DNA of 64,000 bases from Owenia fusiformis (Eukaryota; Annelida; Polychaeta; Sabellida; Oweniidae), in the NCBI GenBank assembly GCA_903813345.2, contig CAIIXF020000008.1:29018005-29082004 (forward strand). The letters run 5' to 3'. Within the stretch, counting starts at the first letter, position 1; each line of letters begins with the position of its first letter. The notes under the pieces are model-generated. The model did no database searches. It worked only from the letters and a program-made list of their open reading frames with translations, and was not told where the DNA came from. Shown here in pieces: positions 22,829-36,500 of the stretch. The position numbers were made by a program, and so were the translations under genes.

Positions 22829-23251
22829 TAGCTGGAAACATGACTGGATTCGAGAACCCAATGCAAATTAAATAAAAAGAGGTGGAGTTCTTAAAAATAT
22901 TGCGAATTACAATAACCAAATTCCAGAGTTAAAATATGGAAGATGATGAACATGGCAAGGAAGAATTCTTCCCAGTATTTTTCAATTTTGAGATATGCTG
23001 ACTCTCCCATAGTTCAAAAGAGAGGAATCTAATGGCATTTAGTGGTTACTAAGGACATGATTGTAAATGGTATCTTGAAGACTCTCATCGTCTTAGGAAA
23101 ATGTTACTTCCAGATCTTTAAATAAAAAACTAAAGATCAGAATAAGAGATTTTAAAACCACAATGTTAATATGTAATTATTTGATGTCAAGGCATACAAT
23201 ACCAGTATCGTTAGTTATGTCCTATCTCTATTTGCAAAATGCATGATGTCA

Positions 23252-23456
23252 CAGTGGTCTTCCCAGTATTTTTTCTCAGGTGGGTGCAAAATTCTCATTT
23301 TCACAATTTAGACCCAAATTAGTCAAAATATGCCAATTATTCATTAATTTTGTCATTTTCAAGTGGGTGCAAATGGATTTTCAGGTGGGTGCAAGCCTGT
23401 TTTTAAAATCTCAGATGGGTGCTGCGCCCACTTGCTTCAATGCTGAGGAGATCACT
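23252..23456 (+). mobile_element. Dispersed MITE, copy 2 (TCTCCCCAG-type ends)
   Basis: It has the same structure and orientation as the copy at 8155-8359: GGTGGGTGCAAAATTCTCAT at the start, AGTCAAAATATGCC inside and GGGTGCTGCGCCCACTTGCT near the end. The inverted ends are slightly more diverged. Confidence 0.7.
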
Positions 23457-23639
23457 ATGTTATGTAAGTGGATCAGTTGTGTTGAGGTAATTATTATATA
23501 AGGTATAAGACCTACTTATGTCTCTTACATGTATGCCATATTTTTCAAGTTATATTTTGACAAATATTCAATATTTTGTATATAGCATTGACTTATGTTT
23601 ATTATAGAGGGCAATTTATTAAATATGTATATTGCTCTT

Positions 23640-24430
23640 GAAGCATAAAATCAATGTATTTTTGCACAGGGCATTTTATGAAGGGCATGTATTCAATATT
23701 TTGCCCAGAGAGCATGTGTTCAATAGGGCACATATTCACTATATTGTATGCAGGGCATATATTCCATATTTTGCCCATAGAGCATGTATTCAATATTTTG
23801 CCCAAAGAGCATGTAATCATTATTTTGTATGCAGGGGGTGTATTCAATGTTTTGCCCATAGAGCATGTTTTGCACAGGGCATGTATATTGAATGCAGGGC
23901 ATATATTTAATTTATTGCCCATAGAGCAATGTTCAATGCATTGCAATGATGTGACATGCAATGTTCAATGTATTGTCCATAGGGCATATATTCAATATAT
24001 TGTCCACAGGGTAAATACTTGTATATTGCCCACAGGGCATATGTATTGCCCATATGACATGTATCCAATGCAGTTTATGGCAAATATTCATCTTGTACAA
24101 AGGGCATATATTTAATATATTTTCCGGAAAGCATACTTTCAATGTATTGTCCATGTGGCACACATTCAATATATTGCCCGTATCACATATTTTCAATGTA
24201 TTGTCTATAGGGCATATATTCAATGTACAAACATATGGCATATTTTCAATTTATTGTTCATATGGCATATATTTAATGTATTGTCCACATGGCATATATT
24301 GAATGTATTGTCCACATGGCATATATTCAATATATTGTCCAAATGGCATATATTAAATGTATTGTCCACATGGCATATATTCAATGTATTGTTCAAAGGG
24401 CATATGAATTGTCTATGTCACATGCACACT
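23640..24430. repeat. Degenerate ~28-bp minisatellite
   Basis: About 28 copies of a unit such as GGGCATATATTCAATGTATT followed by GTCCACAT or GCCCATAGA. Copies diverge gradually across the array, with local subfamilies (GCCCATAGAGCATG early, GTCCACATGGCATA late). Open frames on both strands here are by-products of the repeat length. Confidence 0.8.
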
Positions 24431-26269
24431 GAATGGCTCATGTTCTTCTGTATTGAGTATAGAGCATATTTACCATGTATTGGTTCATCTCATGAGTTGT
24501 ACAAAGTGTATAAAGTTTCAACCAAATCTATGTATTGTTCCTTTAGAAGTCTAGTATCAAATCTCTGGTCATCCTCTCCCCCAATTTTCTATTTAGTTAT
24601 TTGGAGGTTGGATGTACTTCGAGGGTTGATCATAAATCTCTTGAATTTCTTTATTTTAGAGATTCATTATTAGAACTTTATGATCACCCCTCGTACATAT
24701 GTGTGTATGTCGGGGATGGTACACAAAGACTTGATACAAGACTATTCAATTCAGGGAATCAATTTAAATCAATATAAAGATTTGCCAGCATGTTATATAA
24801 AACTATGTTAGGATTTGTATTTGAAGTGATCTCCTCAGCTTTTTGGTGGTGATCATATTGATGAAATTACACTCTGTTGGAAAAACCTTGAGAGATCTGA
24901 TCTGACTAAAATTCTTAATAGTTAGTTATTGGTAAAAATGCTTGCCCATTATTAATTGAATAGAATACATTATACCATGTATTTCTGTGTCATTTGACAC
25001 ACTTCTGTTTATAGACATTGGTGGTATTGATTAACTATTGCTAAATGAGGAAAACGGGTCTTTTGTATGAATCACAAAATCGTTGTCAAAAAATTAAAAG
25101 TAGTTCCTCTAAAATCATTTGGCTATAATTAATTTTAATTAAAAGATGCAGTCTTCAAATTCCTCAAGTTCACTAAAGGAACCATTCATACCAAAATGAT
25201 GATGGTTACAGTATGTATATTGTATGGTTAAGATAATGTATGGTAGAGAATTTATGGTTAAGAGAATGCCATTGAAAAACTACTTAATACTTGACATGGT
25301 CTGATTGTAAGGGTGAATTTCCCTGATCTTACCTAGATTTTTTCAGTTTATTTCATTTTAATTATTTATTTCCATATATGTATAGTTTTGAGGTGATTAT
25401 ACCATATATGGGCATGTTATCTGCATATGATTGTTAGCCAATGTTCTATTTGTTATATGTTGATGTACTAATTCCGACACAACGAAGTTCTAGATGTGAT
25501 TTGATAATTTAGTTTTCGTAACCTTGTGTCCAAAATTTTGATATCTACAGTAAAACCTGTCTACGTTAACACTGCAAAGACTGACTCAAGACTAAATTGG
25601 GAGGGGGATAGCATTTTGAGGTTCTTTAATAAGAGTCAGTGGGATATCAGAATATTGGATGGAAAATTGTTCATTCTTTTATTATCTCAATTTCTGTTTT
25701 CCTCATACACCTAGGATTTACCATGTCCATGTTGAGTTGACTTTTTGCATTTTGAAATTGTTATTCACTTTTTTTACTAAACTGACCTATTTATGAATTA
25801 TTCAATGACCTATTTAGCTCTATTTATATTAGGTTGAATGGAACAAATAACTTTATATATAAACTTGTTAACCTTGAGTTGTACTTAAGAAATCAATGCC
25901 ACTGCCTTGATTGAAATTATTAAAGGGTGTCAAAGTCGGGGCGGGGGGGCATTAGTTCTCCCCCCAACCCTGGTAATATACTAACATAATCAACGATATG
26001 AATTACAATTGAGATGCATTTACTACGCTATTATTTCTTTATTATATGATTTTGAAGAAATTTTATGAAATATATGTCACATGATATCTGGATTTGATCA
26101 GGTTTTTTACAAAACTATATTTCTTGACTACCTAAAATACCACATTCCCTCCATTTTGGTATAAGCTCAGATTTGTGGACTGTAAACCACTCACATCTTC
26201 TCACATATTGCAAAAGCAATGATTTGTACAGTAGATTCAAAAATATATATGTAGAAATTATTAACTATT

Positions 26270-26590
26270 ATGTACAGAATAAAAGACTGGGAAAATATTT
26301 ATAATGTGTTAATCTTGTTTCTAATCAAGAATGTAGCAGAAAATCATGTTGAAGAAAATAAATTCCTTCTACTACTAAAACGTTTTGCATATCGCTGCAA
26401 GTTGGAAACAAAGACCCCAACTCTAGAAGCCTTCAAACAATTTGTGAAACAAGAAAGAAAAGGAAAGAAAAAAGAAAAGCATGAAAACATGGCAAATCAT
26501 AACTGGCCTCATTAAAAAACCAATTCATAACCTCAACCCCATCTATTAGCAGTATGTTCTTTCAATATTTCAATAAATCATATAAACAAA
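26270..26590 (+). mobile_element. Possible 3' remnant of a second LINE
   Basis: An 81-codon frame (26270-26515) contains ENKFLLLLKRFAYRCKLETK, TPTLEAFKQFV, then a Lys/Glu-rich tail. This resembles the last segment of several marine-invertebrate LINE polyproteins, where a terminal Cys-poor helical region follows the zinc finger. AATAAA at about 26571 and an AT-rich end follow. No reverse-transcriptase motif lies upstream. It might instead be an exon of an unknown gene. Confidence 0.35.
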
Positions 26591-27453
26591 ATCAATGTAA
26601 ACATACATTCAAATTCAATGTAAAATTTATACTGAAATAAAAAAAGACTAATGTTAAGAAAAGAATGTAGCAGATTATTATTTTTTTTATCAATAACTCA
26701 TAAGGGTCAGGGGCTTCTACTTCTAAAAGACCATCTCCAACATCTCTAGATTCACTTTTTTTGCAAGACCACATAATTCTCATCTTCGCACTATAAACAG
26801 AATTCCCGGGGAAGTACCCAACAACCCCCTCCCCTTGGACATCCATGAATCATTTTGGCCTAGGATAAAATTGGATGTGATGGGCATTTGTGACGTGTAA
26901 TATTCCAAATAGTAATTTTTGTGAATTCTAAAAATTAAATCGATTTGTACTGTATGCAGGGATCACTGGATTAATCTGGCAGATGAGTTTAGTTCACCCT
27001 TTTATCAAAAGAGGGAAGATAAGTAAAGATGCCGGGTCGTAAGTTTCTGCATTGACAGAGTATAGCTCAGCACAGCAAAACTGGCCAATTTCAATATTGT
27101 GACATGACTATATTGCAATAGTCAACACCAGTTAGATGAAACTTTCAGCTTTGCTCAAGTTACGTGGGGCTTATTTTCTGCTTTAACCCACGTTATGAAA
27201 ATATTTGGTCCATCAATGGCTATATTGTAGCACTTTTAGGGTAAAACTGACCAATATGAATATTTATGCATGACTTTGTAACAAATTGTCAACACCAAAT
27301 ATCATTAAGTAAACAAAAGAAGAAATTGATGGAACTCGGGATGTTTCCATATCTGCTTTGTATCCCGGGAAAATTACTGCACTACAGTACACCGTACGAA
27401 AATAATAAAATCAATACATTTTATAGATGGCAGCACCTCCTTGATGAGTGAGT

Positions 27454-27468
27454 TGACCTTGAACTTTG
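27454..27468 (-). promoter_or_regulatory. ERR/HNF4-type nuclear-receptor site upstream of CPT1
   Basis: TGACCTTGA (27454-27462) is the exact complement of the estrogen-related-receptor element TCAAGGTCA. It overlaps CAAAGTTCA on the minus strand, which resembles an HNF4 site. The site is 102 bases before the CPT1-like ATG, in either promoter or 5' UTR. In mammals ERR-alpha with PGC-1 drives fatty-acid oxidation genes, including CPT1B, so the placement makes sense. Binding is inferred from the motif only. Confidence 0.45.
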
Positions 27469-27563
27469 CACCGGAGTTGACAGGTACTTTGCTGCGAGAA
27501 AGTTCCAGATATTGTACCCCAAACAAACACTAATTCTGGGATAACTGCGGTAAATTGGGCATC

Positions 27564-30500
27564 ATGTTTTACGGCACGGATAAAGCAAAGATTTCCAGTC
27601 CGTATGCCGTTGGAATTTTCTTTGCAGCTGTATTGTGTGTCCTACCAGATGAAGCGAAAGATTGGCTGTCTCCTTACGCTGAATATTTCCCCGGGATAGG
27701 TGTGGCGGAATTTTCATTGCTGTCTAGAATAAGCACTGGTCTCGTGGGATTTGTGCTCGGCTATACCCTTGTAAAACTACTTGGATGGTTGCGATGGAGA
27801 ATGCTGAAAATGTTGTTAGCTTACAGAGCCTGGATGTACCGCCCAAAGGCCAAAACAACCAAGGTAAATCAAGGTTAAAATTGGGTCTACCAAAAGCTTA
27901 TGATTTGATTTGTTTATGTTTGTTGGCCCAGGTCACTATGGTCCTTTGTGGAGTGTGGGTGTGTGGGGAGGGGGTATACTAATGGTATACAACTAATTAG
28001 ATCACAGTCAATATGCTGAGAGAGAGAATACCAAATTGTCTCTTTCTGTTACACAGTTTGACCCTAGCAACAACACCGAAAAAGTTCAACAACTGAATCA
28101 TTCATAAGGTGCCCCCTTTCTTGAATTCTTAGGGTACAATACATAAAATTTGAAAAAATACATTTATATGCTACAGTATTTATTGAAACGTGTACAGTGC
28201 AAGGCCCGTAGCCAGAGGGGGAGCTGGCCCCCTGGCCAGAAATTCTTTCAAAATCATGCAGTTTTTCACCATTCTGAGAATTTTTCGCATGATTTTTAGC
28301 CAAAAAAATAGATAGTTTTTAGCCAAAAACTATCTCTACCAAATCTTGATGGATAAGGCAATTTGAAATAACAGAAATTGATGACACATCAAAAGAAATA
28401 ACCAGATATGAGAGCATTTTGTTGTGAACTTATTGAACGACCTGATCAAAATCATTGAGGGCAAGTTCTTGTATTAAATGTGTAAATTAGATCCTCATTA
28501 GTTATTTTAACCTCAGGGTAAGCAGGCCCATAGCCAGGATTTGCCAAGGGGGGGGGGGGTTAGTTTTCAAAAATTTCCAGGGGGGGTTCACATTTGACAA
28601 TTTTGGCCCAAATATGGCTATACAATCACTTGAGAAGTGCTCAAAATGGTGAAAAACTGCATGATTTTGAAAGATTTTTTGGGCAGCGAATCCCCCTGGC
28701 TACAGGCCTGGTAAGACTGAAATATTTAGTTTCTATTAGGAAAATAATGTAATTACATTCAAACCAAAAATAGATTATTCTAGCAATTGTTACAATGATG
28801 TGAATTACGGTCATTTAAATGTCAGTTTAATAGATAATTGATGATTGATACAACACAGAGCTCAAAGGATTAAATCAATCAGACGTGAAACAGACCAACT
28901 TTCGTTAAAACTGATCATTCTTCTTAAAACACTTTCAATTCCCAAAATGACGTTGATTCTACTCTAGAGATATATGTTTGATTCTAATTTCCATAGATCA
29001 ATATGAGACACATTTGGGATTATTGGTCCGAAATTGTTTTATGGATTTTCTAATGATAGTCGCATTCCCCATGGACTCGTTTTCAAGGAAGTGTACGAAG
29101 CAGAGAGAGGGCTAGGGGAGGAGAGAGAACATACCAGAGTTGATCCCCCCCCTTCCCCCCTCTCCCGCCAAAATCTGACCTTCACGTATCTGTCACATAC
29201 CTATTATTGTTAAGTAGAGATAGTAGGTTTTATCATATTATATCATATTTGAGCTTGCTGATAGTGAATGAGGTATATCATATATTGTAGGGTCCACACT
29301 TCACAGCCTGTATTGTCTTCTGGAGTGCAAGGCTATGGGATAACTATTTCAGAAAAGATGTTCTTAAAATTGAATGGATTATAGATATGAATATTGACCA
29401 TGAGTATCATGAGAAGGCATAACCTCCAGTAGGTCTCAAATCTTATTGAAAACTTTCTTCCTTCAATTTTGAACCTTTAGAAAAAATAAGAAGAACACCT
29501 CCCAAGAAGAACACTTTTTAGAGGTACCAAATGTGTCCAAACTGTAGGTTTTTACTGTATTTTGCAATTATTTCTCATCTACTGATTACTTGGAAAATGT
29601 ACTTAGTAGGAAAAATGTTGACTTATAGTACAGTGACATCATTTTAAAAGGGAAATATTGTTCAGCCCTCAGTCCAATATTTCACTATATTGCCCACAGA
29701 AATGACGTTACTTGTATTAGTTCCACCGTTAATGACCAGGGCTGAAATAGCAAGAAAATCGTACGTACTGAACGATATCTAATTTTCCGGAGAAAATTTC
29801 CGGGAGTTAATGCATTATTGGCCCGCCACTTTGACATCACATATTGCTCATGTCGATATGATAAAATAAATGCCTCATTCTAAACTAGCACTAATACCCC
29901 TAGAACAGGCCAGGCAAGGTGGTAATAATGATAAAAAATCAGTCCCTTTAAAGCACTGGATAAAGGACAACTATAAATACGAATGCATTATACTGTACTT
30001 GTTTTTGATTTTAAAATTGGCATCCTGCTTCATAATCACTCTAATAATTGGAGATTTTTCAATGTCATACAAGGTTGCTCTCTGGGTATTTCAGATTATG
30101 GTAAAAAATTAGTCAAAATTGAAGTGGTCTCTACATGTGAAATTTTGCCTATTCTTGAACATAGTCTTTTTCACAAGAAGTGTGAAGATAGTTCTGCACT
30201 TTCAGGAAAAATGAAAAATTGTTAAAATGCCATTTCAAAATAAGTTGAACAAAATATTTTAATTTTGAACCATATGATAATGTGTTTCAGTATCCACATT
30301 ACCCATTACTCAAAACTTTTGTTACTAATATACAGTTGAAATCATGCAGTTATTATTAAGAGAACAAAGTATGCACTTCAATAGTCATATTTATATCAGT
30401 CATTCATATACAAAACACTTATCTGAATGAATCAAAACCCTGCTGAGTAATTCAATATCAGTTATATCAACTTGCGCCTTGTGAACATTGAACTTCATTT

Positions 30501-33500
30501 TAGAGATTACATTATTTAGATATATCTCTTTTGTCAATAAAGCGAAACACACCTCCATGTGTATGCAATGGGATTGTACAAGGGTTGATCCAAAAATTCT
30601 GAACCATTTGCTCTAAAAATGAATATTAATATTTTTAGAGCAAACGGTTCAGAACTTTTGGATCAACCCTCATATGTCTGGATTGCACCTACTTTAGTAT
30701 GTGTATATCCAACGATCTTGTATTGTTTCATATTTAGACAAGATAATCTCAGAATATAATCTGGTTCCTGCCAAATATAGCAATTGGTGATATAAAAGGA
30801 AATGCAATAATTTGATGTAACAACTTGGCTGTCAAGTAGAATGCCTAGATGTAAGTGGAACACCTCCGTACAAGTGTGATTTATCATTGACTTAAATGTT
30901 AAATTAAGCTCTATTATATTTAAGTATACTTTTTTTAGGTCCAAGGGGCATTTACTTTAACAGGTACACATCTACAGTAAAACCTTCCATCTGACGACTT
31001 CTCTTACTCAAACAATTCTCGATATGAACACTTTCTTTTAGTTCCAATTTTGTAATCTCCCATTGTCTCCCAATTTAAAAAACCTTGAAATGTGGTCGTA
31101 TGCTATTCTGATCACCTTTGGTTGCTTCCAGTGGTGTTTAAACTTAACAAGTTTAACTGTACTAAAAGTAATGTACTCTGAGCCTCTGTAACCATCTCGA
31201 TTCTTTTCTTCAAACACGTTGACCCTTTGATATGCTTATGGACTTCGAGATTAGATTTTGTCTGTCCCACATCAATCGATACGGAGTGCTCTATCTTGTT
31301 TGAATGCTAATAGTATCTACATCTACTTTTTGATCTTATTAGTATTGGCTATCAATTTTAAAAGCAATTCTTTAACATGTGACCTCAGTATGAATGAAAT
31401 GTCTCCTGGTGTTATGGTCCCAGATTGTGCCATTGGTACTTGAATATTGGGGGGAGTGAGTATAAGACATTGTACCTTTCCATGCTGGAATATGATGTGG
31501 GATAGTTGGGGTTTGTTTTCCTATGACTGGAGTACTCTTAGCTGTTTCTATGTCACCACCACAAGTGGTGTCATATTGTTTTAATTTTTTGTTAAGGTCT
31601 CCAATTTTTTTGTGGATAGTGTTTCGTGTCTGTAACAAAATTCTGTGTCCTTAACAAATGGCAGGTGGTGACATTTTTCATTTTAATGCCTTGTCTTTGT
31701 TGCTATGTTCTGTAAGCATACTTGTACTTTCCCATTGGTATTTGCACATGCATATATAAAGAGGCTGGGCAGGGGCATCCCCAGGATTTTCTTGGGCATA
31801 GCAGCTTGAAGTCTAGCTTCTCCAACTCTTGTCAGAGCAGATAGTTCATCTTTCTTCTGACTCTCCCCTACAGCATCCTGAACAAAATCCCTGAAGAAAA
31901 GTGATTCACAAGTTGGCTCAAGTAAGGTAGTGTGTTCACCCCTTCCCCTTATTTGTTAGGCTCACATACCAGGGACATGGATGAGAGAATTGCTTAAGGC
32001 CAGGGTGCACTTTGGAATTTTTTGGCAATTTTGAAAAGTAAACTTCTGACATATTCAAACATTCTGAAGAATTATCAAGCCTCAATTAATAGTCTATGTA
32101 TATTAATGCATCTTTTGTGCATGAATGAAAGATGTAGATGATGTGTGTGGAATGAGTTATTTATCTGAAAATAGCACATGGTCATGAAATTTCATCAAAG
32201 TGCAACCTGACCTTAAGATACATATACACTGGTTGATTGAGGCTAGAAACATGCAGTGCACAGTTAGATTGGCTATATGAGAGACCTGGAGACTTGGTAT
32301 TTATCAAACCAATTTATATTTAATTATAGCCCCTGCATGTACTTGAAACTGTCCTGTAGATATGCACTGTACTTGAATTCATGCCAGTATCGACATTGCC
32401 TCCGTGATGTTTCACAACTAGCATATTCATGTGTTAAACTTAAAATTGTCTATTGTTTGAACCAGGCCACTTCAGCTAAAAGTGCAAAAATTGCAAGTGC
32501 TTTTTCTGTACTATAGACATCCTGCATTTTCACCTAAAATCTTTTTTGAAGTAACATTATTTCAATAAATGTGTTTTTTAATTAATATTTATTCTAATCT
32601 GATGATAACATACAAACAATACATTAAAATACATGTATGTAATAATATATTATAAGCTATTTCATTAATTAACAGAAATTGTAAAAATGAAAATTACACA
32701 AACATTCTCATTATGCAGAACTACCTTAATATTGAGAGTGTCATGTTTATATATTAATCAATTTTATATGTTGTAGAATAAAAGAATAAAGATATTTTAA
32801 TAAAAGAAAGAAACAAACAAACACTTTCACTCATTCCCTTCAGAGTAAACAAGCTTATTGACTGTATGGGAGAGAGGGGGAAACAAGACCAACTTAAACT
32901 TTACTTGACATAATAACCATTTAATTTATTTTTGAACCAGGGGTGTATTTTAAGCAATGAATATTCATAAATTCGTTATTGTTACCATGGAAATCATGAT
33001 GTCATAGTTAAAGAATAACAGGCTTATGAATTCATAAAATTAATGCTTTATAGATAACCAATGTTTAAATTATGTACTGACTGAATGACTTAATTCTGGA
33101 CTCTTATGAATAACATATTTATGCTAGAATATTGATCAGTCAGATGCACAAAGGGCAAAATTTCAAGAACAAAACACACTAACCCCACTGAACCATAGCA
33201 AACCAATTTTGTTATTATTTTGCAGGTATGGGCATTCATGCTGACAACATTTCGGGGGAAAGGTCCATTCGACACATTCCATTTTGATGAGATTATGCCC
33301 CACATCCCCCTCCCTACTCTAGATGAAACCTTGAACAGGTAAATGTTTGTATTGGGCCAATATACAGCTTTCATGAGAGGCTCTGTTTTTCAGAGGCTCA
33401 GGTCAAATTTTGATTTAAAAATGCCAGTTTTGACCAAACTGATGCCAACTCTGACATGAATTATGCCAATTTTACCTATATATTCTCAAAAACTTGTCAA

Positions 33501-36500
33501 AAAATCAAATTAAGAGAATTCGGGACTTCATTACCCCTCAGTTGTTATTTCACCATTAGAAGTGTTGACACATTTTTACTGTCTCCAACTTTTTAGTGTT
33601 TGGCAGTCAGTGTTTGGTGGTTGGTATTCTGGATTTGATGATTGGCGTTCAGCATCTGTAACTAATGGCAGGTGGTGACATTTTCCATGTTGATCCCTTG
33701 TATCTTATATATTTATGTATCCTATGAATTTCTCTCATTGAAGATTTAATTTTTCAGATTCTTGACTTCATTCAAGCCACTTCTAAGTAACGATGACTTT
33801 GCGAACACCAAGAAAGCTGTGGAATCATTCAGGAAGAACGAAGGCCCTCAGCTTCAGGAAGGATTGGTTCGCAGGTAAATGATTGGGAAATAGTTCCTTG
33901 ATGAAATCTAACAATTTCACCAGCAATTATATACCCCCCCCAGGTCTGTCCAAGTCACATGTCACGCACATATGTTTGATTGAAATTTAAATAAATGAAT
34001 TAAAAAATTAGATATGTATCACAATATTTACCTTACAGTTAGATACACAATAGACAATATGCATATGTTTTTAAGAGCAATGCATTATTGGATATGAAAT
34101 CATAAACAATGGCATCAGTTCAGTATGACCTGAGATAGTTATTGGAAGAACTAACTGACATCTATACATGTATATTATCATGTCTGCTATCAATTTGATG
34201 ATTATTTTGGGTTTGAATTTCAATGTCGTCTGCTTGTGATTTAATGCATTATGGGATATTTTCAGATACAATGCACGCAGGAACTGGATGAGTGATATAT
34301 GGATGAACTATGCATACCTTGCTCAAAGAGGGCCAATTGCAGGTAAATAAAGAAGTCAACATTTTTTATTATTCAATGTGAACAGCATTCATCAGCAATC
34401 TTGTATCATTCATCTTTATAAATTGAATAATGATTGTTTAGTCAAATCTAGTTTTTAGCATTCTTTTCACTCAATTTTGTGTTTTACAAAAATGACCATA
34501 ATCTCTTACTTACAGAGGTATTCCCCTTACAGAGATCCTATAAGTTATTGAATGATTTGAAGTGCAATACGGGATATATTCTGCTTGAGAAATTCTGTAT
34601 TGGAACGAGACAAAGTGGAGTGCCAATACAGAATATCGAGACAGAATATATCCTGTATTGCACTTCAAATCATTCAATAACGTTTTTATTGTGTGATCCT
34701 CTGTATTGCTACTGAGATTGTCCCCTCCATACCAATATGTTCTGTATTGCGACTTAGATGGTCAACGAGGAAAATATCAATAGCAATACAGATTGGTACA
34801 GCACAAGAACTGACCAATCAGAGGGCTTCATTTTACAGATCATACAATAAATAATATCTGAAGATAATGGGTTATTGGATACTTTTGGAGGTGTTACTCT
34901 TTACTGCTCTTACTGTACACAGTTTAAATTAAATTAAAACCATAAATAAAAACTTAATTTTCTTCAAAACAGACAAAACTGTACATATATTTCGTTTTAG
35001 TTGATTTGAACTATTATGCATTGGCTCGGGTAAAAAACCCAACCAGAGACCAGTTGGCAAGAGCAGCTACTATTGCACACTGGATGTGCCAGTGAGTTGA
35101 CTTTGTTAAGTCAATAATTGCCTTTGTACAGTCAAACATTGACAGGATTGACTTTGTATGGCCATATTTTGGTTTTGAAAAATTCACTGTATTGTACAGT
35201 GCCTTAGGGTGGCTAAATATTAGTCACAAATTGATTTTCTTTAATTATAAATTGGCTTTGTTAAGTCAATAATTGACTTTATGTGCCATTAAAGTCCATC
35301 TTTTGAATGGTATGCTTGACATTTGAAGCCATATTTTGGCCCCCTGCATTGTATTCCATACAACTGAACGCCAACTGGAGAAAAGGATTTTTTCCCTATG
35401 GCAGAAATGTTTATTTTAAACTAACGGAAGATTTTATCCCATATCAAAATTTACAAAGGCTTTACACAATTTACATCTAGTTTACACCTAGTTTTAAATG
35501 ACTAATTTCACATGCAGATGAGCTAATTTACACCTAGTTTACGCATAATATATACACTCAGTTTACATTGTAATTTACATTTATTTTACTTTCAATTTAC
35601 ACTTCGTTTATAGCTTTAGTTAACATCTAGTTTAGATCTAATTTACATATAGAGTTCATTGACTAATATCTCATGCAGATGAGCTAGTTTACACCTAGTT
35701 TACATTTAGTTTGCACAATTTACATCAATAGAACATCTGCCAGAATTATTATCATTATTAAAGGTTCCCTTGTCTCAGCACTATAGTAAGAACAAACTCT
35801 AACTGATTTTTTGTTAATGGAAACACATAATTAAATCAAACGCTAAGGGCTGATGTGATAAAGTCAGTCCACCCTTGTGGGGACTGAACCCATGATTTTC
35901 TACTACTACTACATTACACACTCCCCCTAGAATTCTATTTTCGCAAGCACAGTAAAATTGGCCTTCAGGTGCGGAATCACAAAACATTAAATTTTGATCA
36001 AATTCCACGGAATTTCCCCCCGAATTATGTAATTTATTAGCATTACCTCATTAGATCAAGGTGCTATCTATAGTAGAGTTCCTCGTAGAAATCACTACTC
36101 ACATATGACTAAAATATGAAAGATAAAATTGTTATGTCGTTTTCTTCAGTTATCTCCACTAGATGGCAGCATGGATTATTGACTGGATTTATATTTCTCA
36201 CAATATTTTACCGTCAATTCTGACTTGAGTGTCATTCTAAAAGCTGAAAAAACACATATGAAATTCCCTCAAAATTAGCGTAGTCATTTTCCCTTTGCAG
36301 AATTCCCTGATTTCACTTGCAGGATTTAGCATTTCAACTTATAGAAAACCAGAAGACCATGGGAGAGATTACAAAAGGACTTTCTTACACTCGTTTCTCA
36401 GAACTCATTTTGCTACTTAATACACATTACATAAGCATGTGTAAGAATTTGAAGAAAGTAGGATGAGTGCTTGTGCAATCAAAAATGAATTTACCAAATT

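Larger units (their letters stand above)
21577..27563. other. 3' region of PPP1R14-type gene and intergenic DNA before CPT1
   Basis: The 3' UTR of the inhibitor gene is expected at the start; its poly(A) site was not found with confidence. The stretch then holds a 20-bp array (21733-21858), a SINE (about 22325-22470), a 37-bp triplet repeat (about 22555-22655), a short Tc1-like palindrome (22758-22828), a MITE copy (23252-23456), a 28-bp minisatellite (23640-24430), a possible LINE remnant (26270-26590) and, near the end, the presumed CPT1 promoter. Confidence 0.5.
27864..33225. other. CPT1-like intron 1
   Basis: It holds two CAGGCC-family MITEs (about 28199-28322 truncated, 28523-28710), a C-rich run at about 29143-29165, a hairpin MITE (30579-30672), a fragment with Tc1-like end CAGTAAAACCT at about 30975, and a TGTCACCACC-family copy (31546-31690). 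No exon was seen. Confidence 0.6.

Noticed and set aside
23602-24673. Long open frames on both strands
   Set aside because: They are produced by the 28-bp minisatellite; the residues repeat with the DNA unit and both strands are open equally.
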